Counted from the first letter of the stretch, positions 34,394 through 43,171 are shown. The stretch is 64,000 bases of DNA from JBDSZL01 sp039925145 (GCA_039925145.1 JBDSZL010000071.1:1-64000), one strand, 5' to 3'. Notes: a model not told the origin generated them from the sequence alone. Program-made: numbers and translations.

Positions 34394-36091
34394 ATGTCTC
34401 TTCCGACGAGCTCGGCCCCGGGTCTCCGGCAGAATTTCGTCCGAGACCTCGTGGCGGCCGACAAGGCCAGCGCGAGGCACGGCGGGCGTGTCGCCACGCG
34501 GTTCCCGCCCGAGCCCAACGGTCATCTGCATATTGGCCACGCCAAGGCGATCTGCCTCGACTTCGGCATCGCGGACGAGTTCGGCGGCTCCTGCAACCTG
34601 CGGATGGACGACACAAACCCTGTCACGGAGGAGGAGGCCTACGCGCAGGGAATCATGGAGGACGTTAGGTGGCTCGGGTTCTCGTGGGGCGACCGCCTGT
34701 TCTACGCGTCTGATTATTTCGAGAAGCTCTATCAATGTGCCGAGGCGCTGATAGAGGACGGCAAGGCCTATGTCGACAGCCTCAGCGCCGACGAGATCCG
34801 CGAGTATCGGGGCACGCTCACCGAGCCGGGTCGCGACAGCCCGCATCGGCAACGGCCCGTGGGCGAGAACCTCGATCTGTTTCGCCGCATGCGCGCCGGC
34901 GAGTTACCCGACGGGGCGTGCGTCCTGCGCGCCCGCATCGACATGGCGTCGCCCAACATCAACATGCGCGACCCGATCCTCTACAGGATTCGACGGGCGC
35001 ATCATCATCGGACTGGCGATGCCTGGTGCATCTACCCGATGTACGACTACGCCCATCCCTTATCGGACGCCTTCGAGCGCATCACCCACTCGCTCTGCAC
35101 GCTCGAGTTCGAAGATCACCGGCCCCTGTACGACTGGCTGATCGAGAACGTCAGAGGCCTGCCCGGCCGTCCTCAACAGGTCGAGTTCGCCCGGCTCAAT
35201 CTGACATACACGATCACGAGCAAGCGCAAGCTGCTGCAACTGGTCAACGACAAGCACGTGAACGGCTGGGACGATCCACGGATGCCGACGCTGTCTGGAC
35301 TCCGCCGGCGTGGCTGTACGCCAGAGGCCATTCGACGCTTCATGGACGAAATCGGCGTCGCCCGGCGCGAAAACGTCGTCGATGTCGGGCTGCTCGAGTT
35401 TTTCGTGCGCGAGGACTTGAATCGGCGCGCGCCGCGTGCCATGGCCGTGCTGCGTCCACTGAAAGTGGTGCTCGAGAACTACCCGGACGATGGAGTCGAG
35501 CAAATGGACGTGATCAACAATCCGGAGGACGCCTCGGCCGGTGCCCGGAAGGTGCCGTTCTCGCGCGTGCTGTACATCGAACGCGACGACTTCCAGGAGC
35601 AGCCGGCAAAGAAGTTCTTTCGCCTCGCGCCCGGACGCGAGGTGCGACTCCGGAACGCGTATCTGATCACGTGCCGCGACGTGGTCAAGGACACCGCCGG
35701 TGAGATTACCGAGCTGCTGTGTCGTTACGACCCCGCCACCCGGGGGGGCGACGCGCCAGACGGCCGCAAAGTGAAGTCGACGCTCCACTGGGTGTCGGCC
35801 GCGCACGCGACAGGCGCCGAGATCCGTCTCTACGATCGACTGTTCAGCACCGAGACACCCGGGTCCGGCGACACGGACTTTCTTGCGCAGCTGAACGCGC
35901 TATCGCTCGAGACGATTCGCGACGCGAAGCTGGAACCGTCGCTCGCGGCGGCCGCCGAAGGCGCCCGGTTTCAGTTCGAGCGGCAGGGCTACTTCACCGT
36001 CGACCGCGACAGCCGTCCAGGCGCTCCAGTCTTCAACAGGACCGTGACCCTCAAGGACACGTGGGCGCGCATTCAGGGGCGCGCGGAGTAG
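34394..36091 (+). CDS. glnS: Glutaminyl-tRNA synthetase
   Basis: Class-Ib synthetase charging tRNA-Gln directly. It has 565 residues, close to E. coli GlnRS (554). The HIGH motif is at 46-49 (PNGHLHIGHAKAI), with RFPPEPNG before it, and the KMSKS counterpart reads TITSKRKL (about 272-279). The C-terminal two-barrel anticodon domain is present (from about residue 345, with WVSAAHATGAEIRLYDRLF). NNPED and PGREVRLRNAYLITC are GlnRS-specific and exclude GluRS. Bacterial GlnRS descends from eukaryotic GlnRS by transfer and is found in only some phyla. Confidence 0.96.
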   Translation: MSLPTSSAPGLRQNFVRDLVAADKASARHGGRVATRFPPEPNGHLHIGHAKAICLDFGIADEFGGSCNLRMDDTNPVTEEEAYAQGIMEDVRWLGFSWGDRLFYASDYFEKLYQCAEALIEDGKAYVDSLSADEIREYRGTLTEPGRDSPHRQRPVGENLDLFRRMRAGELPDGACVLRARIDMASPNINMRDPILYRIRRAHHHRTGDAWCIYPMYDYAHPLSDAFERITHSLCTLEFEDHRPLYDWLIENVRGLPGRPQQVEFARLNLTYTITSKRKLLQLVNDKHVNGWDDPRMPTLSGLRRRGCTPEAIRRFMDEIGVARRENVVDVGLLEFFVREDLNRRAPRAMAVLRPLKVVLENYPDDGVEQMDVINNPEDASAGARKVPFSRVLYIERDDFQEQPAKKFFRLAPGREVRLRNAYLITCRDVVKDTAGEITELLCRYDPATRGGDAPDGRKVKSTLHWVSAAHATGAEIRLYDRLFSTETPGSGDTDFLAQLNALSLETIRDAKLEPSLAAAAEGARFQFERQGYFTVDRDSRPGAPVFNRTVTLKDTWARIQGRAE

Positions 36092-36112
36092 ACGCGCACG
36101 CCGGACGTCGAC

Positions 36113-36547
36113 TCAGGCGCGCAGTTCGTCGGCCTGCCAGTCCTTCACCATCTTTTTGATGGTCGACTTATCCTGAATGCCGTCGCGAAGAACGGTGGCG
36201 GCCAGCGCCGGCAGCTCGGCGTCGCTGGCAAACCGCAGCGCCAGCAGTTGCGGCACGGTGAAGTCGCCAATCCGCGGCTGTAATTCACCTGGCAGAAGTT
36301 CGCGGAGTCGCAGACGCATCTCCAGCCTGATGACGCGGTCCTGCACCCGCAACGCAAAGATGCGCGCGAACAGGAACATCGCGATGAGCGCAATCGCCAA
36401 CAAGGCGCCCACGATGGTGTCGATCGCAGGCACCGCGAAGACCCGGTACAACGACCAGAGCAGGTTGATGACGAGTAGAGGGGCGGCGACCCCGTGAAAC
36501 AACGGAACGAACCGCCGGTGATTCTCGAAATTCTGGGGAAGAGCCAT
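36113..36547 (-). CDS. DUF6526 family membrane protein
   Basis: A 144-residue protein with two adjacent hydrophobic segments (about 15-35 and 42-66), then a cytoplasmic helical region starting RVQDRVIRLEMRLRLRELLP. The ending KSTIKKMVKDWQADELRA is typical of the family, which occurs in Acidobacteriota and related soil bacteria and has no known function. The ATG at 36547 gives the family N-terminus (MALPQNFENHRRF). It lies between glnS and ada, convergent with glnS, and 7 bases after ada on the same strand. Confidence 0.75.
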   Translation of the reverse strand: MALPQNFENHRRFVPLFHGVAAPLLVINLLWSLYRVFAVPAIDTIVGALLAIALIAMFLFARIFALRVQDRVIRLEMRLRLRELLPGELQPRIGDFTVPQLLALRFASDAELPALAATVLRDGIQDKSTIKKMVKDWQADELRA

Positions 36548-36554
36548 TGGGCGA

Positions 36555-37628
36555 CTATAGTCCTTTCGGGGGCCGGCTCCTCCGTTCACCGTCGAGCAGC
36601 TGCGCCTTCACGTCCGTGCCCCACCGGTAACCGCGCAAATCGCCCTTAATCCCCACGACACGATGACACGGCACCAACAGAGACAACGGGTTGGTGGCGC
36701 AAGCCCGCGCCACGGCCCTTACGGCAGACGCAGACCCGATGGCGCGTGCAACTTCTGAGTACGTGCGCGTCTGGCCGGCCGGAATTTCCGTCAGCGCCCG
36801 CCACACGCGCCACTGAAATGCCGTGCCTCGAATATCCACGGGCACATCGGCTGAGAGCGGGCGCGCTTCGGCGATGGTGCTCGCCGCAGCCGCGAGCGCA
36901 CGAAGCTCCGGATTTGGCGCAGCATCGATTGTGGCCCGCGGAAACTCCCGACAAAGTGTCTCGCGCAGCTCCGAGACGGTTGTCCCGATCGCGACAAAAC
37001 AGACTCCATGTGTCGTCGCAGCGACCATCACGCGTCCCGCCCGTGACGACGTCGTGGCCCAGCTGATCGCTGCGCCCGCGCCACCTTTCGCGAACGTGGC
37101 CGGGGTTACGCCTGGCAGTCTGAACGCCTCGTAAGCCCGACTCGACGATCCGTACCCTGCCGCATAGACCGCTTGCGTCACTGACTCCCCCGCTCTGAGA
37201 TGCTGGCGAAAACGGCGCTGACGACACGCCGCGACGAAGTCGCGCGGCGACACACCGAGCAGCGCGCGAAAGGCGCGCTGCATCTGTGCCGTGCTCCCGC
37301 CTGCCGCGGTCGTCATGCGCGACACGGTCCAGCGCTGATCTGGAGCGCTTCCAACCGCACGGCACACACGGCACACAAGTGCAGCCCGAGGGCTCGCTGG
37401 GACACGGTCCGCGTTCGGGTCACACCGGCGGCACGACCGGTAGCCCGCGGACTGAGCCGCCTTCCAGGATGCGAAGAAGTCCACCCTGTCGCGCGACGGC
37501 TTGCGACTGGGGCACGAGGGCCGACAATAGATCCCGGTAGATCGAACGGCATAGACAAACAGCCCATCGGCCGTAGGGTCGCGGTTGAGCACCGCGGTCC
37601 AGAGCGGGCTTGTCGAATCTGGAGGCAT
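36555..37628 (-). CDS. ada: Ada: methylphosphotriester / O6-methylguanine-DNA methyltransferase and activator
   Basis: Adaptive-response protein that takes methyl groups from DNA onto its own cysteines. The N-terminal zinc domain has four cysteines, Cys35, Cys39, Cys66 and Cys69 (GIYCRPSC, CRRC), the first of which accepts methyl from phosphotriesters. Next comes an AraC-type helix-turn-helix (about 100-180). The C-terminal transferase carries Cys321 in the PCHRVVG motif. Length (357) matches full-length Ada. By analogy it activates its own gene when methylated. Downstream on the same strand is a DUF6526 gene with no known repair role. Confidence 0.95.
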   Translation of the reverse strand: MPPDSTSPLWTAVLNRDPTADGLFVYAVRSTGIYCRPSCPSRKPSRDRVDFFASWKAAQSAGYRSCRRCDPNADRVPASPRAALVCRVCRAVGSAPDQRWTVSRMTTAAGGSTAQMQRAFRALLGVSPRDFVAACRQRRFRQHLRAGESVTQAVYAAGYGSSSRAYEAFRLPGVTPATFAKGGAGAAISWATTSSRAGRVMVAATTHGVCFVAIGTTVSELRETLCREFPRATIDAAPNPELRALAAAASTIAEARPLSADVPVDIRGTAFQWRVWRALTEIPAGQTRTYSEVARAIGSASAVRAVARACATNPLSLLVPCHRVVGIKGDLRGYRWGTDVKAQLLDGERRSRPPKGL

Positions 37629-37705
37629 GAGCGGATGGTATCTGCCGGCCCCAGCGAAGGCTACCCGGAACGCGACACCAAACTGCGCGCGTCCGAGCCC
37701 ACCGT

Positions 37706-38713
37706 TCAGACGTCGGCGAGCAGTCTTGTGGCGAGATCGACGTAGAGGTCAACCGCCGCCTGCAGTTCGGCCACAGACACGTATTCGTCTGCCGTGTGGG
37801 CCAGCGTCACCGAGCCTGGTCCCACGAGGAGCGGCGTGCCCCAGTTGGTGAGAAACGGGATGTCCGTCGTGAAGTTGAAGACGGCTGTCTCGAGCCCAGC
37901 GAGCGTCTTCAGCGCCACAGGCGGCACCACCAGCACCTCTTCGAGCTCCGCGTCATCGCCGACGGCCTCGACGATCAGATCCCGGAGCGGCACATGATGC
38001 CCCACCGTTCGCAACATCACCTCGGCCTGCGCCTTCGCGGGAATGACGTTTGGCGCCACACCGCCACTGATCATGCCGACGGTGTAATACGTCACGCCGA
38101 GCTCGGAATCGTGCGGCCAGTCAATGCGCCGCAGAGCCACGAGCGCGTCGATCAGTTTCTCGATGGCCGAGGCGCCGAGCTCCGGCTGGCTCGAGTGCGC
38201 GGCCCTGCCGTACGAACGTAGACGCACCCGGTAGATCCCCCGGGTCGCACGCGCGAGCCGGTTGTCGGTCGGCTCGCCATTGATGAGGTACTTCGCCCCT
38301 TGGGCGATGTTATTCGCGAGCTTCGCGCCGTCGCTGCCACGTTCTTCGCCGACGACAAACAGCAGAGCCAGACGCCGCTCGCCGGCGGCGCGCAGGCGCT
38401 CGGCGGCCGCAATCTGCGCCACGGCCGTGCCCTTCGCGTCGCATGATCCGCGGCCGTGGATCCGACCGTTCTCCTCCCTGCTCGGGAAGAAGGGCGGCAC
38501 ACAATCAAAGTGCGTGGAGAAGGTCACGCGCGGGCCCTCGCCCAACGTCGCAAGGACGTTGAAGCGGCCGTCCGTGACAGGCTGTTCGATGACCTGATAG
38601 CCCAACGCCCTCAGGCATGCGGCAAGCCACGCGCCCGCCTCGCCTTCGCGGCCGGTTGTCGAATCTATGTCGACGAGCTCTCGAGTGAGCCGAATCTGTG
38701 TGAGAAGGTCCAC
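37706..38713 (-). CDS. M20 family metallo-deacylase (DapE/ArgE/LysK-like)
   Basis: A 335-residue di-zinc amidohydrolase. Metal-site residues are His68 (STHFDCVPPF), Asp92 (GRGSCDAKG) and the Glu pair 123-124 (VGEERG); RAAHSSQPELG (about 168-178) lies in the dimerisation/lid domain. It is shorter than most DapE (about 375). The start is GTG 38713 with AGGAG upstream. It is the last gene of asd-lysC-dapB-dapA and 73 bases after dapA, which favours succinyl- or acetyl-diaminopimelate deacylation in lysine synthesis. An ArgE role is less likely because argJ recycles the acetyl group. The substrate cannot be decided from sequence. Confidence 0.7.
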   Translation of the reverse strand: MDLLTQIRLTRELVDIDSTTGREGEAGAWLAACLRALGYQVIEQPVTDGRFNVLATLGEGPRVTFSTHFDCVPPFFPSREENGRIHGRGSCDAKGTAVAQIAAAERLRAAGERRLALLFVVGEERGSDGAKLANNIAQGAKYLINGEPTDNRLARATRGIYRVRLRSYGRAAHSSQPELGASAIEKLIDALVALRRIDWPHDSELGVTYYTVGMISGGVAPNVIPAKAQAEVMLRTVGHHVPLRDLIVEAVGDDAELEEVLVVPPVALKTLAGLETAVFNFTTDIPFLTNWGTPLLVGPGSVTLAHTADEYVSVAELQAAVDLYVDLATRLLADV

Positions 38714-38786
38714 GCCTCGGCTGCTCCTGGTGATGGCTCGCCTGCTCGCCGCGGCCGAGCCTCTGCAGTATCGCGGACGCTCTTTG

Positions 38787-39692
38787 TCAGGCGCGAGCTT
38801 CTATGACGACCGGCATCCCGTAGTCCTTCAAGGTCGCCACGATCTTTTCCTGTGAGGCCGCGCTGGGCGATGTCATCGGCAGCCGATAGATCTCTTCGCA
38901 CAAACCCATGGCAGCCATCGCGAACTTCACGGGAATGGGGTTCGCCTCGACGAAATTCATCTGCATCAGCGGCAGCATCTTGTGATGCCACCGTCGTGCG
39001 CTTTCATAATCGCCATGCTCGGCGGCTTCGATGAGCTCGACCATCTCGGCCGGCACCTCGTTCGACGCGACCGAGATCAGCCCACGGCCGCCGATCGCCA
39101 TCAACGGCAGAGCCAGCGCATCGTCGCCTGACAGGACGATGAACTCGGGCGGCATCAGACGGCAGATCTCCGTCATCTGCGTCATGTTGCCGGAGGCTTC
39201 TTTGACGCCGATGATGTTGGGGATTTGCGCGAGACGGGCCAGCGTCGAGGGCTCGACGTTGCAGCCCGTCCGGCCTGGCACGTTGTAGACCATGATGGGC
39301 AGCTTGGTGGTATCGGCGATGGCGCGGTAGTGCTGGTAGAGACCGTCTTGCGTCGGCCTGTTGTAGTAGGGCGTCACCGAGAGGATGCCATGCGCCCCAA
39401 CGTCCTGAAACGCGCGCACCGCCTGAATGACCTCGCGCGTGTCGTACCCACCCGCGCCCGCCATCACCATGGCGTGTCCTTCGACTTCGTCGACGACCAG
39501 CTCGACGAGCCGGACGCGCTCGCTCATCGACAGCGTCGGCGCCTCGCCGGTGGTGCCACACGGCACGAGGAAATGAACGCCGGCTTCGACCTGTCGGGCG
39601 GCGAGACGCCGCACGGCACCTTCGTCGAGGGCGCCGCCTGCGGTGAACGGCGTAATTAACGCGGTGCCCAGCCCGGTGAATGAAACTCGCAT
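38787..39692 (-). CDS. dapA: 4-hydroxy-tetrahydrodipicolinate synthase
   Basis: Condenses pyruvate with aspartate semialdehyde, first committed step to diaminopimelate and lysine. It is a (beta/alpha)8 aldolase of 301 residues. The Schiff-base lysine is Lys164 (GVKEASGN), the proton relay residues are Thr47-Thr48 (CGTTGEAPT) and Tyr136 (VYNVPGRTG), and YYNRPTQDGL is present. These DapA-specific residues distinguish it from N-acetylneuraminate lyase. Operon position between dapB and the M20 deacylase confirms the role. Confidence 0.96.
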   Translation of the reverse strand: MRVSFTGLGTALITPFTAGGALDEGAVRRLAARQVEAGVHFLVPCGTTGEAPTLSMSERVRLVELVVDEVEGHAMVMAGAGGYDTREVIQAVRAFQDVGAHGILSVTPYYNRPTQDGLYQHYRAIADTTKLPIMVYNVPGRTGCNVEPSTLARLAQIPNIIGVKEASGNMTQMTEICRLMPPEFIVLSGDDALALPLMAIGGRGLISVASNEVPAEMVELIEAAEHGDYESARRWHHKMLPLMQMNFVEANPIPVKFAMAAMGLCEEIYRLPMTSPSAASQEKIVATLKDYGMPVVIEARA

Positions 39693-39706
39693 GTCAGCTC
39701 CCGTCG

Positions 39707-40387
39707 TCAGCCACTAATCATGTCACGCATCGAGAACCACCCGCGGCGGCCCTTGAGCCACTTGGCGGCTTCAAGCGCGCCGTGGGCGAAGACGGCCCTG
39801 TCGCGAACCGTGTGCGTGAGATTCACGGTTTCGGCCGGGCCGTCGAATCCGACCACGTGCGTGCCCGGGATGTAGCCGGCGCGCGTCGACGACATGTCGA
39901 TCGGGCGCGTATAGCCCTGCTCGGTCATGGCGCGTTGCAGCATCAGGGCCGTGCCGGACGGCGCGTCTTTCTTCGCCGCATGGTGCGCCTCGTGAATCCA
40001 CGCACCGATGCCGTCGAGCCCCGCGAACCGACGCGCCGCTTCCTCGACGACGACCGCAAACACGTGCATGCCGAGCGAGAAATTTGCGGCGGCGAGGACA
40101 CCTAGGCCGGCGGCGTCTGCGACGTTGCGCAGTGCGGGTTCCTCTGCCTGCCAGCCCGTGGTGCCGATCACGACGTTCACGCGGCGGGCGGCAAGGGCAC
40201 TGACATTGGCCGCGACTGCGTCCGGCTGCGAGAAATCGATCGCCACATCTACGGCGCCCGCATGGCTGAGCGCATCGGCGACGGGTGTATCGACCTCGGC
40301 GATCGCGGCAATCTCGCAGCCGTGGGAAGGCGCGAGTTCTTCGATGAGGCGGCCCATGCGCCCGTGGCCGATGAGCAGCAGTCTCAC
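39707..40387 (-). CDS. dapB: 4-hydroxy-tetrahydrodipicolinate reductase
   Basis: NAD(P)H reduction in lysine/diaminopimelate synthesis. It has 226 residues, at the short end of the family (E. coli 273), as in Thermotoga-type DapB. The Rossmann loop is IGHGRMGRLI (6-15), VVIGTTGW is at 72-79, and the catalytic region EAHHAAKKDAPSGTA (133-147) contains the His pair and Lys. The gene shares four bases with lysC upstream. It lies 14 bases before dapA. Confidence 0.95.
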   Translation of the reverse strand: MRLLLIGHGRMGRLIEELAPSHGCEIAAIAEVDTPVADALSHAGAVDVAIDFSQPDAVAANVSALAARRVNVVIGTTGWQAEEPALRNVADAAGLGVLAAANFSLGMHVFAVVVEEAARRFAGLDGIGAWIHEAHHAAKKDAPSGTALMLQRAMTEQGYTRPIDMSSTRAGYIPGTHVVGFDGPAETVNLTHTVRDRAVFAHGALEAAKWLKGRRGWFSMRDMISG

Positions 40388-41775
40388 GCCGGCACCCCGA
40401 AGAATCGCTCGTGAACCTTGGTCAGGGCAGACTGAAGATCCGCTTCACGAATCACGAGCGTGATGTTCCGGCGGGCCGCGGCCTGCGACACCATGCGGAT
40501 GGGAATGCCGCCGAGCGACTCCAGGAGCTGACTCACGAAGGTCTGGTCGCGTTGCAAGCCGTCGCCTACCGCGCACAGGATCGCCATTTTGTCTTCGCGT
40601 GTCACTTCCGCCACCTCCCGCAGTTCCTCGGCAATCTCCGATAACCGGCGGGCGTCATCAACGGTGACCGACACGCTCACCTCGGACGTGGTGACCACGT
40701 CGACCGCCGTGCGGTGCTGTTCGAATGCAGCAAAGATGCGTGCCAGGAATCCGTGCGCCATCAACATCCGTGTGGACGTGATGTCGACAACAGTCACGCC
40801 CTGTTTCGACGCAACGGCCGTCAGCGGCCGACCGGTCGACGGGCGATCGCGCGTAATCAATGTACCGCGCGCGTCCTGCGTCCGCTTGGAGTTGAGGATC
40901 CGAACGGGAATGTTCTCGGCCACGGCCGGGAGGATGGTCGCCGGATGCAGCACCTTGGCACCGAAGTACGCGAGCTCAGACGCTTCACCGAACGACAGAT
41001 GAGGCACGACCTGCACATTCTTGATGATTCGGGGATCGGCTGTCAGCATCCCATCGACATCCGTCCAGATTTGAATCTCCGACGCGCCGAGACACGCACC
41101 GACGATGGCCGCCGAGTAGTCGGACCCGCCGCGCCCCAGCGTGGTGGTGACGCCCTGACGATTTGCTCCGACGAAGCCGCCAAGCACCGGAATCCGACGC
41201 TCGACGAGCAGCGGGTCGACATGCGCGGTGAGGGCCACTTTGGTCTCGTCCATGAGCGGCGGCGCCGCCGTGTGTTCGTCGCCTGTGACAATGGCCAGGC
41301 GTGCATCGACCCAGCCGGCTGCCAGCCCTTGCGCCGAAAGCGCCGCTGCGACGATGCGGCTGCTGAGAATTTCACCGCAGGCCGCAATAGTATCGAGCCA
41401 ACGGGGCGTCACTTCCTTGAGCACACCGAGCGCACCCACGAGTCGCTCCAGCGCATCGAACTCCTGCCCGATGAATGCGTCGACAAGGGGACGGTCTGGG
41501 GTGTCGCCGATGACGCCCGCAACCTCGAGATGCCGGGCTCGAAGCCGCTTCAGGTTCTCGAGTGCCGCGTCAGACCGGCCCTCGGCCGCGTCGGCGGCAG
41601 CCTTGAGGAATTTATCGGTGGCGCCACCGAGAGCGGAGACGACGACGACCGGCCCGCGCCAGTCCTGACGCTCGGGCTGAATCGCCGACTGCTTCGCCGC
41701 GCGCACTATCGCAATCAATCGCTCGATCGCGGCCTGATCGGCGACCGACGTGCCGCCGAATTTCATCACAATCAT
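40384..41775 (-). CDS. lysC: Aspartate kinase
   Basis: Phosphorylates aspartate at the head of the Lys/Met/Thr branch. It has 463 residues: an N-terminal kinase domain (MIVMKFGGTSVAD at 1-13; the substrate-binding GRGGSDYSA near 220) and two C-terminal ACT domains (from about 310) that bind feedback amino acids, most often lysine or threonine. It is monofunctional, with no homoserine dehydrogenase part. AGGTG lies six bases before the ATG. Its 3' end overlaps dapB, so this isoenzyme is probably dedicated to lysine and diaminopimelate. Confidence 0.95.
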   Translation of the reverse strand: MIVMKFGGTSVADQAAIERLIAIVRAAKQSAIQPERQDWRGPVVVVSALGGATDKFLKAAADAAEGRSDAALENLKRLRARHLEVAGVIGDTPDRPLVDAFIGQEFDALERLVGALGVLKEVTPRWLDTIAACGEILSSRIVAAALSAQGLAAGWVDARLAIVTGDEHTAAPPLMDETKVALTAHVDPLLVERRIPVLGGFVGANRQGVTTTLGRGGSDYSAAIVGACLGASEIQIWTDVDGMLTADPRIIKNVQVVPHLSFGEASELAYFGAKVLHPATILPAVAENIPVRILNSKRTQDARGTLITRDRPSTGRPLTAVASKQGVTVVDITSTRMLMAHGFLARIFAAFEQHRTAVDVVTTSEVSVSVTVDDARRLSEIAEELREVAEVTREDKMAILCAVGDGLQRDQTFVSQLLESLGGIPIRMVSQAAARRNITLVIREADLQSALTKVHERFFGVPA

Positions 41776-41794
41776 AAAGACACCTGACGGGCGG

Positions 41795-41829
41795 ACGGTT
41801 CACGACTTACGACTTACGACTTACGGTTC
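41795..41829. repeat. Heptamer tandem repeat between asd and lysC
   Basis: Five consecutive heptamers on the plus strand: ACGGTTC, ACGACTT three times, and ACGGTTC again. They fill half of the 72-base asd-lysC gap, within the presumed operon transcript. In the other orientation the units read GAACCGT and AAGTCGT, the same family as the array at 58430-58478. Confidence 0.8.
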
Positions 41830-41847
41830 AAGATTGAGCTGAGGCTG

Positions 41848-42891
41848 CTAGAGCAGGCCCTCGGCTTTCATCAACTCGGCGTTGAGCACCGACGCGCCGG
41901 CGGCGCCGCGGATCGTATTGTGGCCGAGCGCCACGAACTTGTGACTGAGCACCGGACATACGCGGACGCGGCCGATGGAGATGGTCATCCCCTGACCCAG
42001 GTCGGCATCGAGTCGCGGCTGCGGACGGTTGATTTCGGACATGACGTTGAGCGCCGGAACGGGGGCGGTCGGCAGCTGCAGATCCTGAGGTCGGCCCTTG
42101 AACGCCCGCATCGCGTCGGCCACCGCCTCGACGGAGGGACGGGCGGCGAGGTCAACCGCCACGGTCATCGTGTGCCCGTCGATCACGGGCACCCGGTTGA
42201 CCTGAGCACTCACCACGGCATCGAGCGGCGCGCTGCTGTCGTCGGCGCCCAAGATCTTGAGGGTCTCGGTCTCGATCTTCTCCTCTTCGCCCCCGCCGAT
42301 GTACGGCACGATGTTGCCGAGGATATCGAGTGACGGCACGCCGGGATACCCGGCTCCCGACACCGCCTGCATGGTCGTCACGACCACGGTGCGGATGCGG
42401 AACTGTCGCAAGGGCGCCAGCGCCATCGCCAGCACCACTGTGGCGCAGTTCGGGTTGGTGACCACGACGCCCTTCCAGCCCTTCGCCTGACGCTGTCGAT
42501 CGAGGAGGGCGAGATGAGCGGCATTGACCTCCGGAATCAGGAGCGGCACGAGCGGGTCCATGCGATGGGTGCGGGCGTTGCTCAGCACGACGTGGCCCGC
42601 GGCCGCGAATTGCTGCTCGAGCTCGTCGGCCGCCTTGGCATCGAGCGCCGAGAACACCACCTTGGGCCCACGGCCCGGCACACATCCCTCCACTTTCATG
42701 TCACGTATGAAGTCGGGCATGGGCGTGGCGAGGCGCCATGGAGCGGCCTCGGCATACGCCTTGCCCTCGGACCGCTCGCTCGCGGCAAGCCAGGTCACCT
42801 GAAACCATGGATGCTGAGCCAGGCGCAGAATGAACTGCTGGCCGACCATCCCTGTCGCGCCAAGAACACCAACGTCGATTTTCTGAGGCAT
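41848..42891 (-). CDS. asd: Aspartate-semialdehyde dehydrogenase (archaeal/yeast type)
   Basis: Reduces aspartyl phosphate to aspartate semialdehyde. It has 347 residues. The nucleotide-binding loop is GATGMVGQQF (11-20) and the catalytic cysteine is Cys149 in TNPNCATV. TMQAVSGAGYPGV and the phrase GNIVPYIGGGEEEKIE place it in the branch shared by archaea, fungi and some bacteria, not the E. coli branch. It is the first gene of the lysine operon. The 245-odd bases between its likely promoter (43143-43171) and the ATG hold an intrinsic terminator and an inverted repeat, so expression is probably controlled in the leader. Confidence 0.95.
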   Translation of the reverse strand: MPQKIDVGVLGATGMVGQQFILRLAQHPWFQVTWLAASERSEGKAYAEAAPWRLATPMPDFIRDMKVEGCVPGRGPKVVFSALDAKAADELEQQFAAAGHVVLSNARTHRMDPLVPLLIPEVNAAHLALLDRQRQAKGWKGVVVTNPNCATVVLAMALAPLRQFRIRTVVVTTMQAVSGAGYPGVPSLDILGNIVPYIGGGEEEKIETETLKILGADDSSAPLDAVVSAQVNRVPVIDGHTMTVAVDLAARPSVEAVADAMRAFKGRPQDLQLPTAPVPALNVMSEINRPQPRLDADLGQGMTISIGRVRVCPVLSHKFVALGHNTIRGAAGASVLNAELMKAEGLL

Positions 42892-42968
42892 ATAAGTCCA
42901 CGGCCGGTCGTTGACAGCGCTCGCCAGAGCACCCGGTTTCCCTGGCGGCCGAACACCTCTCCAGACAC

Positions 42969-43003
42969 AAAAAAACCCGCCGTGCGAAGCGCATCGGCGG
43001 GTT
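42969..43003 (-). terminator. Intrinsic terminator in the asd leader
   Basis: On the minus strand a nine-pair stem (43003-42995 with 42982-42974, AACCCGCCG against CGGCGGGTT) is extended in the loop by TGCG/CGCA, and a run of seven U (42975-42969) overlaps its base. It is the strongest terminator in the window, and lies about 80 bases before the asd start codon and about 165 bases after a good promoter. Confidence 0.85.
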
Positions 43004-43126
43004 CATCGGGGCCGTTCGAGGCCTAATTTCTGGCCAGTCTCAGACGCGCACCATCGCCGACACCAATGCGGGTGTGCCCCGCTTATTGTCGGACCGCTTT
43101 CGCGCGATGACGGATGCGCTTCGCAC
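42982..43126 (-). promoter_or_regulatory. Candidate asd leader control element (14-nt complementarity)
   Basis: GTGCGAAGCGCATC at 42982-42995, which is the loop and inner edges of the terminator hairpin, is the exact reverse complement of 43113-43126 near the 5' end of the leader. The early segment of the RNA could therefore pair with the terminator loop and compete with, or clamp, the hairpin. No known riboswitch consensus was recognised, and the 30-codon frame at 43132 has no run of Lys, Thr or Met codons. Confidence 0.5.
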
Positions 43127-43142
43127 AGACATGACCGGAGGA

Positions 43143-43171
43143 AGCATAACTGTCGACGTGGCTCGCGTCAA
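43143..43171 (-). promoter_or_regulatory. Sigma-70-type promoter for the asd leader
   Basis: Minus strand TTGACG (43171-43166), a 17-base spacer, and TATGCT (43148-43143). Transcription would start near 43136. The -35 box lies inside a 17-base palindrome, GCTCGC-5-GCGAGC (43161-43177), which could be an operator. Confidence 0.6.

Noticed and set aside
43043..43132. 30-codon frame in the asd leader as an attenuator peptide
   Set aside because: It has only two Lys and one Thr codons, not clustered, and no Shine-Dalgarno. It does not resemble a Thr, Lys or Met leader peptide.
42892..43136. Lysine (L-box) riboswitch before asd
   Set aside because: The leader shows no arrangement I can match to the five-helix lysine riboswitch core. 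Its control seems to rest on the terminator and 14-nt complement instead.
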